A DNA stretch of 60,439 nt from Streptomyces sp. ISL-10 (GCF_018614575.1 NZ_JAGGOJ010000006.1:1-60439); one strand, 5' to 3'. Positions 37,665-46,943 are shown, numbered from the stretch's first letter. Numbers and translations: made by a program. The notes: generated from the sequence alone by a model not told the origin.

Positions 37665-40415
37665 ATGACTGCAAACGGGGGCAGAAGGACATCGCTGCGC
37701 GAGGTGATAGAAGCCCGCCGCAGCGCCGAGTTCGTCGGACGCGACGCCGAACTCGCTTGGTACGCACGCAACTCCGGCATGCGGGTCGACGACCGGCGCC
37801 GGCGGTTCGTCTTCCACGTCCACGGCACGGCCGGCGTCGGCAAGACGTCTCTTGTGCACCGGCTCAAGGAGACGGCCGCGGCACGTGGCGCGCTGACCGG
37901 ATACGTCGACGACTCGGTCAACAGCGTGCCCGACGCGATGGCCGCGATCAGCGCCGACGTCGCCCGCCAGGGCAGGCGGTTGAAGGAGTTCGACCGGATG
38001 CTGGCGACCTACCGGCAGCGGCGGCACGAGGCGGCGTCCCTCGTCGACGACCCGGACCGGACGCTGACGGCGCAGGGCGGCCCGCCGACATCGCACGTGC
38101 TGGCGGCGCGCGCCGGGCTGATCGCCCTCTCGCTGGTCCCCGGAGCCGGGCCGATCGCCGGCGCCGTCGACCCGGCGCAGATCGCCGAGGGCACGGCGAA
38201 GATGAAGGCCCGGCTCAGCTCCCACTTCCGGCAGGACGACGTCCAGCTCGTCATGGACCCGCTGCCCGTCCTCTCCCCGCTGTTCTTCGACGAACTGGAG
38301 CAGGCGGCCGCGGACTCGGGACGCGGCGAGATCGCTCTGTTCTTCGACACGTACGAACGCACCGGGGCGTTCCTCGACAGCTGGCTCGCCACCCTCTTCG
38401 CGGCTCGCCGGTACGGCGAGCCGCCCGCCGGTCTCGTCGTCACCACCGCCGGGCGACGGCCCCTGGACAGGGCGCGCTGGGCGGACAGCATCGACCTCGT
38501 CGCCGAGATGCCGCTGCGGCCGTTCACCGAGGACGAGGCTCGCGAACTGCTGACGGCCAGGGGCGTCGTGGACGAGCCCGTCGTACGGGAAGTGCTGCGG
38601 TTGTCCGGGCGGCTGCCCGTCCTGGTGTCGATGCTGGCCGCGCACCCCGACACCGCGGCGGGAGCCGTGGACGATCCCAGCTCCACCGCCGTCGAACGCT
38701 TCCTCAGTGGTGAGCAGGACCCCGTGCACCGGGCTGCCGCCCTCGACGCGGCGCTCCCGCGCAAGCTCAACGAGGACGTGTTCGCCGAGGCCGTCGACGA
38801 CGAGTCCGGCACGCTCTTCGCATGGCTGCGGGACATGCCGTTCGTCGACGAGCGCGCGGGCCTCGCCGTCTACCACGACGTCGTCCGCACGCCGATGCTG
38901 CGCCTGCGCAGGACAGGGTCGCCCCAGCGGTGGATCGCGAGCCACGAACGGCTGGCGGCGGCATTCGCCCGGTGGGCGGCGACGGCCGCCGCCGGAGTCG
39001 ACCCGAGACGGCTGTGGTCGGCGGAGAACTGGCGTGAACTGCGGTTGGAGGAGACCTACCACCGCCTGTGCGCCCGGCCGCGGCCCTCGCTCGCCGCCGC
39101 GCTGCGCGACGGGATCGGCGCCTGCCGCGAGGGCACCGCAGCGGCCCGCGCCTGGGCGCGGATGCTGGCCCAGGCGGGCGAGGACGCGGACACCGACCTG
39201 CTGCGCGGCTGGGGCCGGGACTGCCTCGCCGCACTCGCCGACGAGTCGCGGCTCGGCATCGACCTGCTCGCCCTGCTGCTCGCCAGGGCCGAACTGGACG
39301 TCGCGGGGCGCGTCGAGGCACTCGTGGTGCGGGCCCGCGACCTGCACAACTTGGGAGACTACGAGGCGTCGCTCGCCGACTCGCGCCGGGCGCTCTCCCT
39401 CGACCCTGACCATGCGCCCGCACTGCACGGACGAGGTCGTACGCTGCGCAGGCTCGGCGACCTCGACGCGGCGCTGGCCGATCTCGACCGGGCGCTGGAG
39501 CTGGAGCCGCACTTCGGGTGGACGCACGCGGAACGGGGCGAGGTGCACCGGCTCGCAGGCCGTTACGAGGAGGCGGTCGCGGACCTGGACCGCGCGGTCG
39601 GCGCCGGGCTGGACCACCACTGGCCCCTGGCGAGCCGCGGCCACGCGCTGCTGCGGCTCGGCCGGACCGTCGAGGCGCTGGCCGACCTCGACCGCGCCCT
39701 GGAGCGGAAACCGGACTATGTGTGGGCCCTGTTGCGTCGTGCCCGCGCCCGCGGCCGGCAGGGCGACGTCGCCGGGGCGCTGGCCGACCTCACCCGGGCG
39801 GGCGAGCTCGCCCCCGACCACCCGTGGATCGCGGGCGAACGCGGCGACACCTACCGCTTCGCGGAACGTCACGAGGAGGCCGTCGCCGAGTACACGCGGG
39901 CGCTGGAGCTGGACCCGGCATACGCCTGGGCGCTCGGCAGCCGCGCCATGGCACTGGAGGCCGCGGGACGGTCGCAGGAGGCGCTCGCCGACCTGACCCG
40001 CGCCCTGGAACTGGAACCGGACTACGCGTGGGCGCTGCTCCGCCGGGCGGAGATCCGCGCACGGCAGGGCGACACGGCGGGCGCGCGGGCGGACGTCGAG
40101 CGTGCCGAGGCGACGGCGGGCAGCCGCGAGGCCCGCGCGCTGGCGGCGAGCGGGGCGGCGCACGCGCTGGCCGGACGCCACGAGGAGGCGCTGACCGACC
40201 TGGACCGTGCGCTGCGGCTCGCGCCCGGGCACCGCCCTGCTCTGTGGTCGCGTGTCGGCACCAATCTGGCTCTGGGGCGGACCCAGCAGGCGCTGGCGGA
40301 CCTGGCCGAGCTGGCCCGGCTGCCGCGTACGGAGCCGGAGGGCTCGCCTCAGGTCTACCGCCCGGTGAATCTGCCGCGCTGGACCGGAGGCGGCGCGGAC
40401 TCCTCCGGCTACTGA
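37665..40415 (+). CDS. STAND-like P-loop NTPase with C-terminal tetratricopeptide repeats
   Basis: 916 residues. The AAA/STAND ATPase (about 20-340) has P-loop HGTAGVGKTSL near residue 55 and a Walker B-like IALFFDTYERTG, then a helical region. From about 560 on there are roughly nine TPRs with the recurring pattern EALADLDRALELEPDYAWAL. There is no effector domain at the N-terminus and no helix-turn-helix, so it differs from AfsR-type SARPs. Such proteins act as switches or scaffolds in signalling or defence. It lies 5 bp after fbiC, probably co-transcribed, although no link to F420 is known. Confidence 0.85.
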   Translation: MTANGGRRTSLREVIEARRSAEFVGRDAELAWYARNSGMRVDDRRRRFVFHVHGTAGVGKTSLVHRLKETAAARGALTGYVDDSVNSVPDAMAAISADVARQGRRLKEFDRMLATYRQRRHEAASLVDDPDRTLTAQGGPPTSHVLAARAGLIALSLVPGAGPIAGAVDPAQIAEGTAKMKARLSSHFRQDDVQLVMDPLPVLSPLFFDELEQAAADSGRGEIALFFDTYERTGAFLDSWLATLFAARRYGEPPAGLVVTTAGRRPLDRARWADSIDLVAEMPLRPFTEDEARELLTARGVVDEPVVREVLRLSGRLPVLVSMLAAHPDTAAGAVDDPSSTAVERFLSGEQDPVHRAAALDAALPRKLNEDVFAEAVDDESGTLFAWLRDMPFVDERAGLAVYHDVVRTPMLRLRRTGSPQRWIASHERLAAAFARWAATAAAGVDPRRLWSAENWRELRLEETYHRLCARPRPSLAAALRDGIGACREGTAAARAWARMLAQAGEDADTDLLRGWGRDCLAALADESRLGIDLLALLLARAELDVAGRVEALVVRARDLHNLGDYEASLADSRRALSLDPDHAPALHGRGRTLRRLGDLDAALADLDRALELEPHFGWTHAERGEVHRLAGRYEEAVADLDRAVGAGLDHHWPLASRGHALLRLGRTVEALADLDRALERKPDYVWALLRRARARGRQGDVAGALADLTRAGELAPDHPWIAGERGDTYRFAERHEEAVAEYTRALELDPAYAWALGSRAMALEAAGRSQEALADLTRALELEPDYAWALLRRAEIRARQGDTAGARADVERAEATAGSREARALAASGAAHALAGRHEEALTDLDRALRLAPGHRPALWSRVGTNLALGRTQQALADLAELARLPRTEPEGSPQVYRPVNLPRWTGGGADSSGY

Positions 40416-41207
40416 CCACGGCGCGCCGACCGCCCCGCGCGGGACGTACGACGCCTAGGTCGCGGGGGACGGCGACGCGCGGTAGGTGGGGGCGGGGCGC
40501 GTGGACGCGCGGCGCGGTAGGTGGGGGTGGGGTGGACGCGATGCCGGGTACGCCGGGGCGGTGGACGGGCGACGCGCGGTAGGTGGGGGTGGGGGTGGAC
40601 GCGACGCCGGGTACGCCGGGGCGGTGGACGCGGGACGCGCGGTAGGTGGGGGTGGGGTGGACGCGACGCCGGGTATGCCGGGGCGGTGGACGGGCGACGC
40701 GCGGTAGGTGGGGGTGGGGTGGACGCGATGCCGGGTATGCCGGGGCGGTGGACGGGCGACGCGCGGTAGGTGGGGGTGGGGTGGAGGCGACGCCGGGTAT
40801 GCCGGGGCGGGTGGACGCGCGGCGCGGTAGGTGGGGGTGGGGTGGAGGCGACGCCGGGTACGCCGGGCGCGGTGGACGCGGGAGGCGCGGTACGCCGGGA
40901 TCGCGGGGGATGCGCGGTACCGACGGGGTGCCAGGGCGCGTGGGACTTTTGGGACGCGTCGGGCACGCGGGATGCGCGACGCCGCGCCGGGGCTCGTGGG
41001 GCACGCGGGACGTGCGACGCCCGGGGCGGCCAGGTCGCGTGGGACGTGCGATGCCCGGGGCGCCTGGGCGCACGTGGGACGTACGGCACCACATCCCATC
41101 GGCTCAGTGCATACCGGCGCGATCCGCCCTGCGTCCGCGGGCCCCAGGTTCCCGTTCGATTACAGTGCTGCGCCGGGCAGTGTTCGTTCGACGTCGGGAG
41201 GCGCACG
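40416..41207. repeat. 792-bp intergenic region with a 62-bp G-rich minisatellite
   Basis: From about 40471 to 40890 a 62-bp unit containing GGTAGGTGGGGGTGGGG, a GACGCGATGCCGGGT block and GCCGGGGCGGTGGACG is repeated. The unit marker GGTAGG begins at 40481, 40516, 40578, 40641, 40703, 40765 and 40826, giving steps of 35, 62, 63, 62, 62 and 61 bp. The + strand has G-tracts able to form quadruplexes. From 40950 to 41090 a looser repeat of GCGTGGGACGTGCGA-like units continues. Steps not divisible by three argue against coding, although long open frames cross it. Confidence 0.8.
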
Positions 41208-42338
41208 GTGAGCGCAGCAGCCGCGGCCGTGTGGGGCCGGGCCGAGCAGCAGGACTTCCGCGCCCGGGTGCGCGGTGCCCTCCTCGGCGGTGCCATCGGC
41301 GACGCGCTCGGTGCCGGGGCCGCGGGGGCGGGCCTGGGCGCGCTGCGCGAGGCGCACGGCCCGGAGGGCCTCGTCGACTTCGTACCGGTGGGCGGACGCC
41401 GGGGTGCCGTGACCGCGGCCACCCAGATGACGCTGTTCTCCGTTGACGGACTGATCCGCGCCCAGGTGAGGCGGGACACCGGAGCCTGGCATCCGCCGAC
41501 CGACCTGCACCGCGCGTATCTGCGGTGGGCCGCGACCCAGCGCGACTGGGGGCCGGACGAGCGCCGCAAGGACAACGGCTGGCTGGCGCGCGAGGAATGG
41601 CTCTACGCCCGCCGCTGCCCGTCCCCCGAGTGCCTCACCGGTCTCGGCGACGAGACCATGGGCACCCTTCAAGCGCCCAAGAACCCCACCGCCCGGGACG
41701 CGGGCGCGCTCGTGCGGTCCGCTCCCTTCGGGCTCCTGGTGGGCTGGGAGCCGCAGCTGGTGTGCCAGCTCGCGGTGGAGTGCGCGGCGCAGACCCACGG
41801 CCATCCGACCGCCTATCTGTCCGCGGGGGCGTTCGCCGTGATCGTGCACGGGCTCGCCCGCGGGGAGACCCTGGACGGCTCGGTCCAGCGCGCCCTCGCC
41901 CAGCTCGCGGCCCGACCCGGCCACCAGCCGGTCACGGACGCGCTCAAGCAGGCGCTCGGCTCCGTACGCCAGGGCATCCCGAGCCCCACCCGCGTCGCGT
42001 CGCTCGGCGAGAACGGCTACGCGGAGGAGGTGCTGGCGATCGCCGTGTACTGCGCGCTCGTCGGCGAGGACATCCGCCACGGCCTGCGCCTCGCGGTGAA
42101 CCACGACGGTCCCTCGGAGGCGACGGGTGCGGCGTGCGGCGCCCTGCTGGGTGCGCTCCACGGGGAGACGGCGCTGCCGCCGGCGTGGCTGTGCGAACTG
42201 GAGGGACGCGGGACACTCCTGGAGATCGCGGACGACTTCGCGATGGAGATGACCCAGGGCCCGGCGCTCCACAGCCCGACGGCCACGGCGCCGGGCTGGC
42301 TCGCCCGCTACCCCCGGGCGACCCCGGAACTGGGCTGA
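41208..42338 (+). CDS. ADP-ribosylglycohydrolase-fold protein, probably without the normal metal site
   Basis: 376 residues. ARVRGALLGGAIGDALGAGA and later segments are typical of ADP-ribosylglycohydrolases. The usual TDDTQMTL metal motif reads TAATQMTL, and the C-terminal HSGDSDSTG motif reads HDGPSEATG, so several aspartates that bind two Mg ions are lost. The protein may bind ADP-ribose without cleaving it, or use another site. GGGAGG six bases before the GTG at 41208 fixes the start, just after the minisatellite region. Confidence 0.88.
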   Translation: MSAAAAAVWGRAEQQDFRARVRGALLGGAIGDALGAGAAGAGLGALREAHGPEGLVDFVPVGGRRGAVTAATQMTLFSVDGLIRAQVRRDTGAWHPPTDLHRAYLRWAATQRDWGPDERRKDNGWLAREEWLYARRCPSPECLTGLGDETMGTLQAPKNPTARDAGALVRSAPFGLLVGWEPQLVCQLAVECAAQTHGHPTAYLSAGAFAVIVHGLARGETLDGSVQRALAQLAARPGHQPVTDALKQALGSVRQGIPSPTRVASLGENGYAEEVLAIAVYCALVGEDIRHGLRLAVNHDGPSEATGAACGALLGALHGETALPPAWLCELEGRGTLLEIADDFAMEMTQGPALHSPTATAPGWLARYPRATPELG

Positions 42339-42354
42339 CGTCGTCTGCACCCGG

Positions 42355-42373
42355 GGCGGGCCACCGGCCCGCC
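42355..42373 (+). terminator. Hairpin after the ADP-ribosylglycohydrolase-like gene
   Basis: GGCGGGCC-ACC-GGCCCGCC, a perfect 8-bp GC stem, lies 16 bp after the stop codon in the gap to a convergent gene. Confidence 0.65.
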
Positions 42374-42492
42374 GAAGGGCTTGGCGATGCCGATGGCGAT
42401 CGGGAAGGACCAGGTGACGCAGGACGTGATGCCGTAGGTGTATGCGATGGCCGCGTATCCGGTGAACATGACGGCACTGTGAACAGGGGGCG

Positions 42493-43275
42493 TCAGCGCA
42501 TCAGTTCGCCCGCGTTGACGAGCAGCGACTGCCCGGTGATGGCCCGTGCGCGGTCGGACACCAGAAAGGCCACGGCCTCCGCGACGTCGGCGTCCGTCGC
42601 CAGTTCCGGAAGCGCCATCCGCCCGGTGAGCCGTCCGAGCACCTCGTCCTCCGCCACCCCCTCGGACTGCGCGGTGAGACGGACGTACGCCTTGACCGGT
42701 GGTCCCCACATCCAGCCCGGCAGCACGGTGTTCACCCGGATCCGATGCGGGCCGAGCTCGCGCGCCAGTGAGTACATCGCCGACGTCAGCGCCCCTTTCG
42801 ATGCCGCGTACGCCGCCTGTCGCACCTGCGAGGGCGCGGCGACGGAGGACTGCGTACCAATGACGACGACCGCGCCGCCCCGCTGTTTCAGTGCCGGCAG
42901 GCAGGCCCTGGTCATACGCAGTGTGCCCAGCAGATTCACGTCGATGACCTGCTGCCAGGTCGCGAAGTCGGCGTCCTCGAGACCTCCGAAACAGGTGTCC
43001 CGGGCGGCGACATGGACGACGGCGTCGATCCGCCCGAACCGCTCCAGCGCGAGCGCCGCCAGCGCCTCGCACTGGGACTCGTCGGTGATGTCGGTGGCGC
43101 GGTAGGCCGTGCGCGCGGCGCCGGGGTCGATGTCGCGCGCCGCCGCGGCCAGGTTCGCCTCCGTGCGCGCGCCCAGTACCGCGTTGCCTCCGTCCCGCAC
43201 GACGGTCGCCGCGACCTGGTGCCCGAGGCCCGCCCCGACGCCGGAGACGATGACGGTCCTGTCCCGAAGCGGCAT
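42493..43275 (-). CDS. Short-chain dehydrogenase/reductase
   Basis: 260 residues. The cofactor loop is SGVGAGLG (Ser replaces the usual Thr), followed by LGARTEANLAAAA, VVHVAARDTCFGG in place of the NNAG segment, IGTQSSVAAPSQ and the catalytic YAASKGAL. Arg in LGARTE suggests NADP use. It is divergent from the gene at 43351, with a perfect CTGACG-N3-CGTCAG operator between, so I group it with the regulon of the 9-20 kb region. Confidence 0.93.
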   Translation of the reverse strand: MPLRDRTVIVSGVGAGLGHQVAATVVRDGGNAVLGARTEANLAAAARDIDPGAARTAYRATDITDESQCEALAALALERFGRIDAVVHVAARDTCFGGLEDADFATWQQVIDVNLLGTLRMTRACLPALKQRGGAVVVIGTQSSVAAPSQVRQAAYAASKGALTSAMYSLARELGPHRIRVNTVLPGWMWGPPVKAYVRLTAQSEGVAEDEVLGRLTGRMALPELATDADVAEAVAFLVSDRARAITGQSLLVNAGELMR

Positions 43276-43304
43276 CCCGGCGCCTCCCGTGTCTGGCCAT
43301 TCAT

Positions 43305-43319
43305 CTGACGGAGCGTCAG
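43305..43319. promoter_or_regulatory. Palindromic operator CTGACG-GAG-CGTCAG (copy 6)
   Basis: Perfect 15-bp palindrome in the 75-bp divergent gap, about 30 bp from each start codon, identical to the copy at 19131 including the spacer although 24 kb away. Confidence 0.75.
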
Positions 43320-43350
43320 AGTAGGTCTGTCCGGCGGAGGAGGGAAGGGA

Positions 43351-44211
43351 GTGAGCACCGTGAACGACGGCCCGAGCGGGGAAACCCGCAGCGAGGTGTA
43401 CGCGGAGCTGGCCGGCGTCGGCCCGTACGGGGTGCGCCCCGGCCACGCCCTGATCACCATGGTCGAGCCGCACCCGGGTCACGAGTACGCGTACAACCGC
43501 TGGTACGAGGACGACCACTACTACGCGGGCGCGATGGCGATGCCCTGGATCTACGCCGGGAGACGGTGGGTGGCCACCCGCGACCTCCAACTGCTGCGCT
43601 ATCCGGAGAAGTCGGCGGTCGCCTGTCCCGTGACGGCAGGGTGCTACATCTCGACCTACTGGATCACGGAGGGCCGTTACACCGAGCACATGCGGTGGAC
43701 GGTCGCCATCAACAAGCGGCTGAACCGCGACGGACGGGTCCATCAGCAGCGTACGCACGTCTTCACCGCGTTCCAGGACCATGAAGCCACCGTCTACCGC
43801 GACGGAGCGGCGGGGCCGCGCGACCATCATGCGCTGGACCACCCGTACGCCGGGCTGGTGGTGGAAGTGATCGATGCGCAGGGGCCCGAGCGGCGGGCGG
43901 AGCTGCTGGAGTGGCTGTGCGGGAGGCATCTGCCGAAGCGGCTGGCCGGTTCACCGGCGGCGATGGTGACTGTCTTCCGCCCGACGCCGCTGCCCGGCGA
44001 CCGGATGACCTATGTGAAGCAGGTGGAAGCGGTGGACACGCGGCTCACCCTGCTGTGGTTCCTCGAGGCGGATCCCAGGGAGTGCTGGGAGCCCACGTTC
44101 CGCGGACTGGACGCGGCGGTCGATGCGACGGGACTCGGCCGGGTGGAGCTGGTCGCTCCCTTCATCCCGACGGTCCCGGGGACGGACCGCTATGTCGACC
44201 GGCTCCGTTGA
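43351..44211 (+). CDS. Two-part dimeric alpha/beta-barrel (EthD-like) hypothetical protein
   Basis: 286 residues, soluble. The N-terminal half has ALITMVEPHPGHEYAYNRWY, EDDHYYAGAMAMPWIYAGRR and CYISTYWITEGRYTEHMRW; the second half has LVVEVIDAQGPERRAELLEW and MTYVKQVEAVDTRLTLLWF. This doubled ferredoxin-like pattern resembles EthD and related small-molecule-handling proteins. The GTG at 43351 lies behind GGAGGAGGG; a second GTG at 43360 is possible. It is divergent from the SDR and shares its operator. Confidence 0.75.
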   Translation: MSTVNDGPSGETRSEVYAELAGVGPYGVRPGHALITMVEPHPGHEYAYNRWYEDDHYYAGAMAMPWIYAGRRWVATRDLQLLRYPEKSAVACPVTAGCYISTYWITEGRYTEHMRWTVAINKRLNRDGRVHQQRTHVFTAFQDHEATVYRDGAAGPRDHHALDHPYAGLVVEVIDAQGPERRAELLEWLCGRHLPKRLAGSPAAMVTVFRPTPLPGDRMTYVKQVEAVDTRLTLLWFLEADPRECWEPTFRGLDAAVDATGLGRVELVAPFIPTVPGTDRYVDRLR

Positions 44212-44392
44212 CACCGGGGAGACGGCTGATGCGCGAGGAGACATCTGACGCCGGAGGGGACGCTGACGCGGCGAGGGGACGGCCGAGCCCCCTCGGCCGG
44301 GACGGCGATCCAGTCGAGAGGGCTGTCGGTGGTTCTGTCGGTGGTGCTGTCCGGTGTTGGCTGACACTCGCTGGTGTGGCAGCGGTGCGCGC

Positions 44393-44602
44393 TCAGTCGC
44401 GACCGAACGCGCTCTGCGCCACTTCGTCGACGAAGGCATTCCACGAGTCGGAGAGGAAGGTGATCGTCGGGCCCGCGGCGACCTTCGAGTCACGCACGGA
44501 AATCGCTTCGACCACCGGGGACTTGACCTCTACGCAAGCGCCGTTACCCGTGGAGTACGAGGACTTCGTCCAGGTCTCCGTGGCGCCCTGAATGATTGCC
44601 AT
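44393..44602 (-). CDS. DUF397 protein (second copy)
   Basis: 69 residues with TWTKSSYSTGNGACVEVKSP, ISVRDSKVAAGPTITF and the closing SDSWNAFVDEV, the full DUF397 signature. It follows the XRE gene on the same strand after 165 bp and is probably its partner. Confidence 0.92.
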   Translation of the reverse strand: MAIIQGATETWTKSSYSTGNGACVEVKSPVVEAISVRDSKVAAGPTITFLSDSWNAFVDEVAQSAFGRD

Positions 44603-44767
44603 GATCGCTCCGCTTCGGCAAGTGATGTGATGTGCGCCAACGTTCTTGCTGGCGTGATCGACGCTACTCGCCGAGCTGGGTGCGCGAGACAGGCATTCAC
44701 TCGACCGGATGGCATATACCAGGCGACTCTTCCGTCACGCCGACCCGGTGGTGTACGGTGCGGCGCT

Positions 44768-45649
44768 TCAGTCGTCGAAGTGCCCCGCGGACTCCCGGGC
44801 GTAGTCCTTCGCGATCGTCTCGATGAACTGCCGCGTCTGCTCCACGTTCAGAGCCTGCGCCCGCAGATGCTCGTACATGACGCTGTACTTCTGCACGTCG
44901 TTGGCCTTCTCCAGATAAAGGTCGCTGGTGACGCCCTCGATGTAGACGACGCTCGAGTCCGAGGCGTCGGGGAACTCGAGGATCGCGTACTGCCCGTTGA
45001 TGCCCGGATGCGCGCCCATGTCGAACGGAAGCACCTGCACCGTGACATGAGGCTGATGGGACAGCTCCACCAGATGCTCAAGCTGCTCCCGCATGAGCTG
45101 CCGGTCGCCGACCCGGCGGCGCAGCGCGGCCTCGTCGATGACCGCCCAGAGCCGCAGCGGGTGCTCGGCGTCCCTGATGCGCTCCTGGCGGCGCACCCGG
45201 ACGCTGACCCGCTTGTCGACGTCCGTGATCCCGCTCTCCGGCAGCGCACCCGCGATCAGCGCCTCGGCGTACTGCCGGGTCTGCAACAGGCCGGGCACCA
45301 CCTGCGGTTCGTACACCCGAAGACTTGCGGCGTCGGTCTCCAGGCCGATGTAGACGCTGTACGGGATGTCGCCGAACGCATGCCACCAGCCCTGCTGCCG
45401 GGAGTCCTTGGCCATCTGCATCAACGAGTCGACGATGCGGTGGTCCTCGACCTCGTACACCCCGCACAGGTCGCGGACGTCGCGCTGGCTGATGGAACGG
45501 CGGCCGTTCTCCAGCCTGCTGATCTTGGACTGGGAGACGAGCAGCCGCTCGGCGACCTCCTCGGCCGTCATGCCCTTCAGCTCCCGGAGCCGGCGCAGCT
45601 CCTGGCCCAATCGGCGTCTCCTGACGGTGGGATTGACGTTGGACGCCAC
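44768..45649 (-). CDS. XRE regulator with DUF5753 (Scr1/WhiJ-like, second copy)
   Basis: 293 residues. The HTH (about 10-65) reads LGQELRRLRELKGMTAEEVA and LLVSQSKISRLENGRRSIS. The DUF5753 part has VPGLLQTRQYAEALI, LWAVIDEAALRRRVGD, VTVQVLPFDMGAHPGI and VYIEGVTSDLYLE. The start is GTG at 45649. It pairs with the downstream DUF397 gene; unlike the module at 31-33 kb, no ATPase gene is adjacent. Confidence 0.93.
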   Translation of the reverse strand: MASNVNPTVRRRRLGQELRRLRELKGMTAEEVAERLLVSQSKISRLENGRRSISQRDVRDLCGVYEVEDHRIVDSLMQMAKDSRQQGWWHAFGDIPYSVYIGLETDAASLRVYEPQVVPGLLQTRQYAEALIAGALPESGITDVDKRVSVRVRRQERIRDAEHPLRLWAVIDEAALRRRVGDRQLMREQLEHLVELSHQPHVTVQVLPFDMGAHPGINGQYAILEFPDASDSSVVYIEGVTSDLYLEKANDVQKYSVMYEHLRAQALNVEQTRQFIETIAKDYARESAGHFDD

Positions 45650-45746
45650 GGAATCTGCACCTCCGACTGCGTTGCTCTGCGTATCTACTGTTCAGCAGAC
45701 TGCCACCAATCGCCCTTCCTGCGCTGGCAAATGGCCACACACGCGA

Positions 45747-45780
45747 ACGCGCGGGGCAGCAATGAAGCTGCCCCGCGCGT
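45747..45780 (-). terminator. Strong hairpin terminator after the GPP34 gene
   Basis: ACGCGCGGGGCAGC (45747-45760), a 6-nt loop AATGAA, then the exact complement (45767-45780) give a 14-bp perfect stem. It lies 157 bp beyond the GPP34 stop and before the XRE gene on the same strand. The intervening 45800-45930 is made of GCTGGT/GGTGCG repeats without a gene. Confidence 0.8.
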
Positions 45781-45936
45781 TCTGCGGCTCCCGAACCGGG
45801 TCATGGGGACGTCGGTGCGGCGGTGGTGGTGCCGTGGTCGTGCGGTGCTGGTGCTGGTGCTGGTGCGCTGCTGGTGCGGACGGTGCGATGTGCCCGAGCG
45901 GGTGCTGCTGCGGTACGCGATGCCGCGGCGGCGGGC

Positions 45937-46665
45937 TCAGTGCGCGGCGACGCGTGCCATGCCGCTGCGGCGCGGCTGCATCGGCACCGGTCCCGGCTGA
46001 CGACCGCTGCCGCCCGCCGGTTGGTTGCGGCGCGGCTGGGCGCCCACACCGTTCTGGACGTCCATGACGGCGTGCGCCACCAGACCGCCCATCGGGTCGT
46101 GCCTGATGAGGTCCCGCAGCCGGGACCTCGAGGAACGCCCTTCGTTCCCGGGGTACAGGTGCTTGCCGAGACCGACCGCGTGGGCCAGCGCGGCGAGCGC
46201 CGCGGTCCGCGGGTCCGGCGGTACACCGGTGCGGATCGCACTGTCCAGCCGGGCCCTGATGTCCCGGCTGATCGCCGTGTCCGTCGCCTGGTAGCGAGTC
46301 GTCGGCAGCACTCCGCACATCTGGCCCGCCACGGCATGCACCATGCCGCACCGCTCCAGATGCGAGAGGTAAATCTGGCGCAGCCCCAGCCGGGGCCCGC
46401 CGATCCAGTGGACCGCCCGGACCGGACTGCCGCGTCGGCGCAGCAGTTCCAGTGCGGAGTCCAGAGTCGGATCTCCGGTCGGCCGTGGCATCACCACGGC
46501 GATACGATCCCCGTCTGGGGCTATCCGTCCTGCCAGAGCCAGCTCTACTAGCTGTGCCCCGGCCAGGCCGAGGTCGAGCGACTGCGGCTGCGCTGTGGTA
46601 CCCGTGGTCGGGTCCAGAGCGAGCAGCAAAAGCTCCTCCGGAAGTGTTCTGCGGCTCCTGCCCAT
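45937..46665 (-). CDS. GPP34 (GOLPH3-like) family protein
   Basis: 242 residues. It opens with TLPEELLLLALDPTTG and LGLAGAQLVELALAGRIAPD, the signature of bacterial GPP34 proteins, and has a helical body with AALAALAHAVGLGKHLYPG. Eukaryotic relatives bind phosphoinositides; bacterial ones are of unknown role and are abundant in Streptomyces. The last 35 residues are low-complexity (RRNQPAGGSGRQPGP) and may be disordered. Confidence 0.88.
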   Translation of the reverse strand: MGRSRRTLPEELLLLALDPTTGTTAQPQSLDLGLAGAQLVELALAGRIAPDGDRIAVVMPRPTGDPTLDSALELLRRRGSPVRAVHWIGGPRLGLRQIYLSHLERCGMVHAVAGQMCGVLPTTRYQATDTAISRDIRARLDSAIRTGVPPDPRTAALAALAHAVGLGKHLYPGNEGRSSRSRLRDLIRHDPMGGLVAHAVMDVQNGVGAQPRRNQPAGGSGRQPGPVPMQPRRSGMARVAAH

Positions 46666-46943
46666 CCATGCCTCCCCGCGTGGATGAATGACAGGGTGAC
46701 CCCTCTCACATTGGTCTGTCGAGAGCGCCTGGGTGGTTTGTTAGGGAACCGATAGGTATGTCGTTCTCGTCTAGCACCGGAGCCAAGCGCTCACACAGGA
46801 CACTGGTAGATGGTTCGGACACGGCGGGCACTCGGCTTCGAGGCTCGTCGTGACACTTGTCATGACACTCGTCGTACGTTCACGGTTCCGCGGACGTACC
46901 GGGATACGCATGGCGCATGGCAATGACTCATGAAGGAGGCACG

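Noticed and set aside
40409..41575. Long repetitive Pro/Thr/Arg/His-rich open frames over the minisatellite
   Set aside because: The repeat period is not a multiple of three, the frames lack ribosome sites and overlap the start of a real gene. Openness is due to GC content.
42308..42469. A 53-codon minus-strand frame with a hydrophobic stretch (MFTGYAAIAYTYGITSCVTW)
   Set aside because: No ribosome site, overlap with the 3' end of the preceding gene and no recognised family. It may be a remnant of a membrane protein but cannot be supported.
43911..44591. A plus-strand frame after the EthD-like gene
   Set aside because: It runs antisense to the second DUF397 gene and has no start signal or conserved motif.
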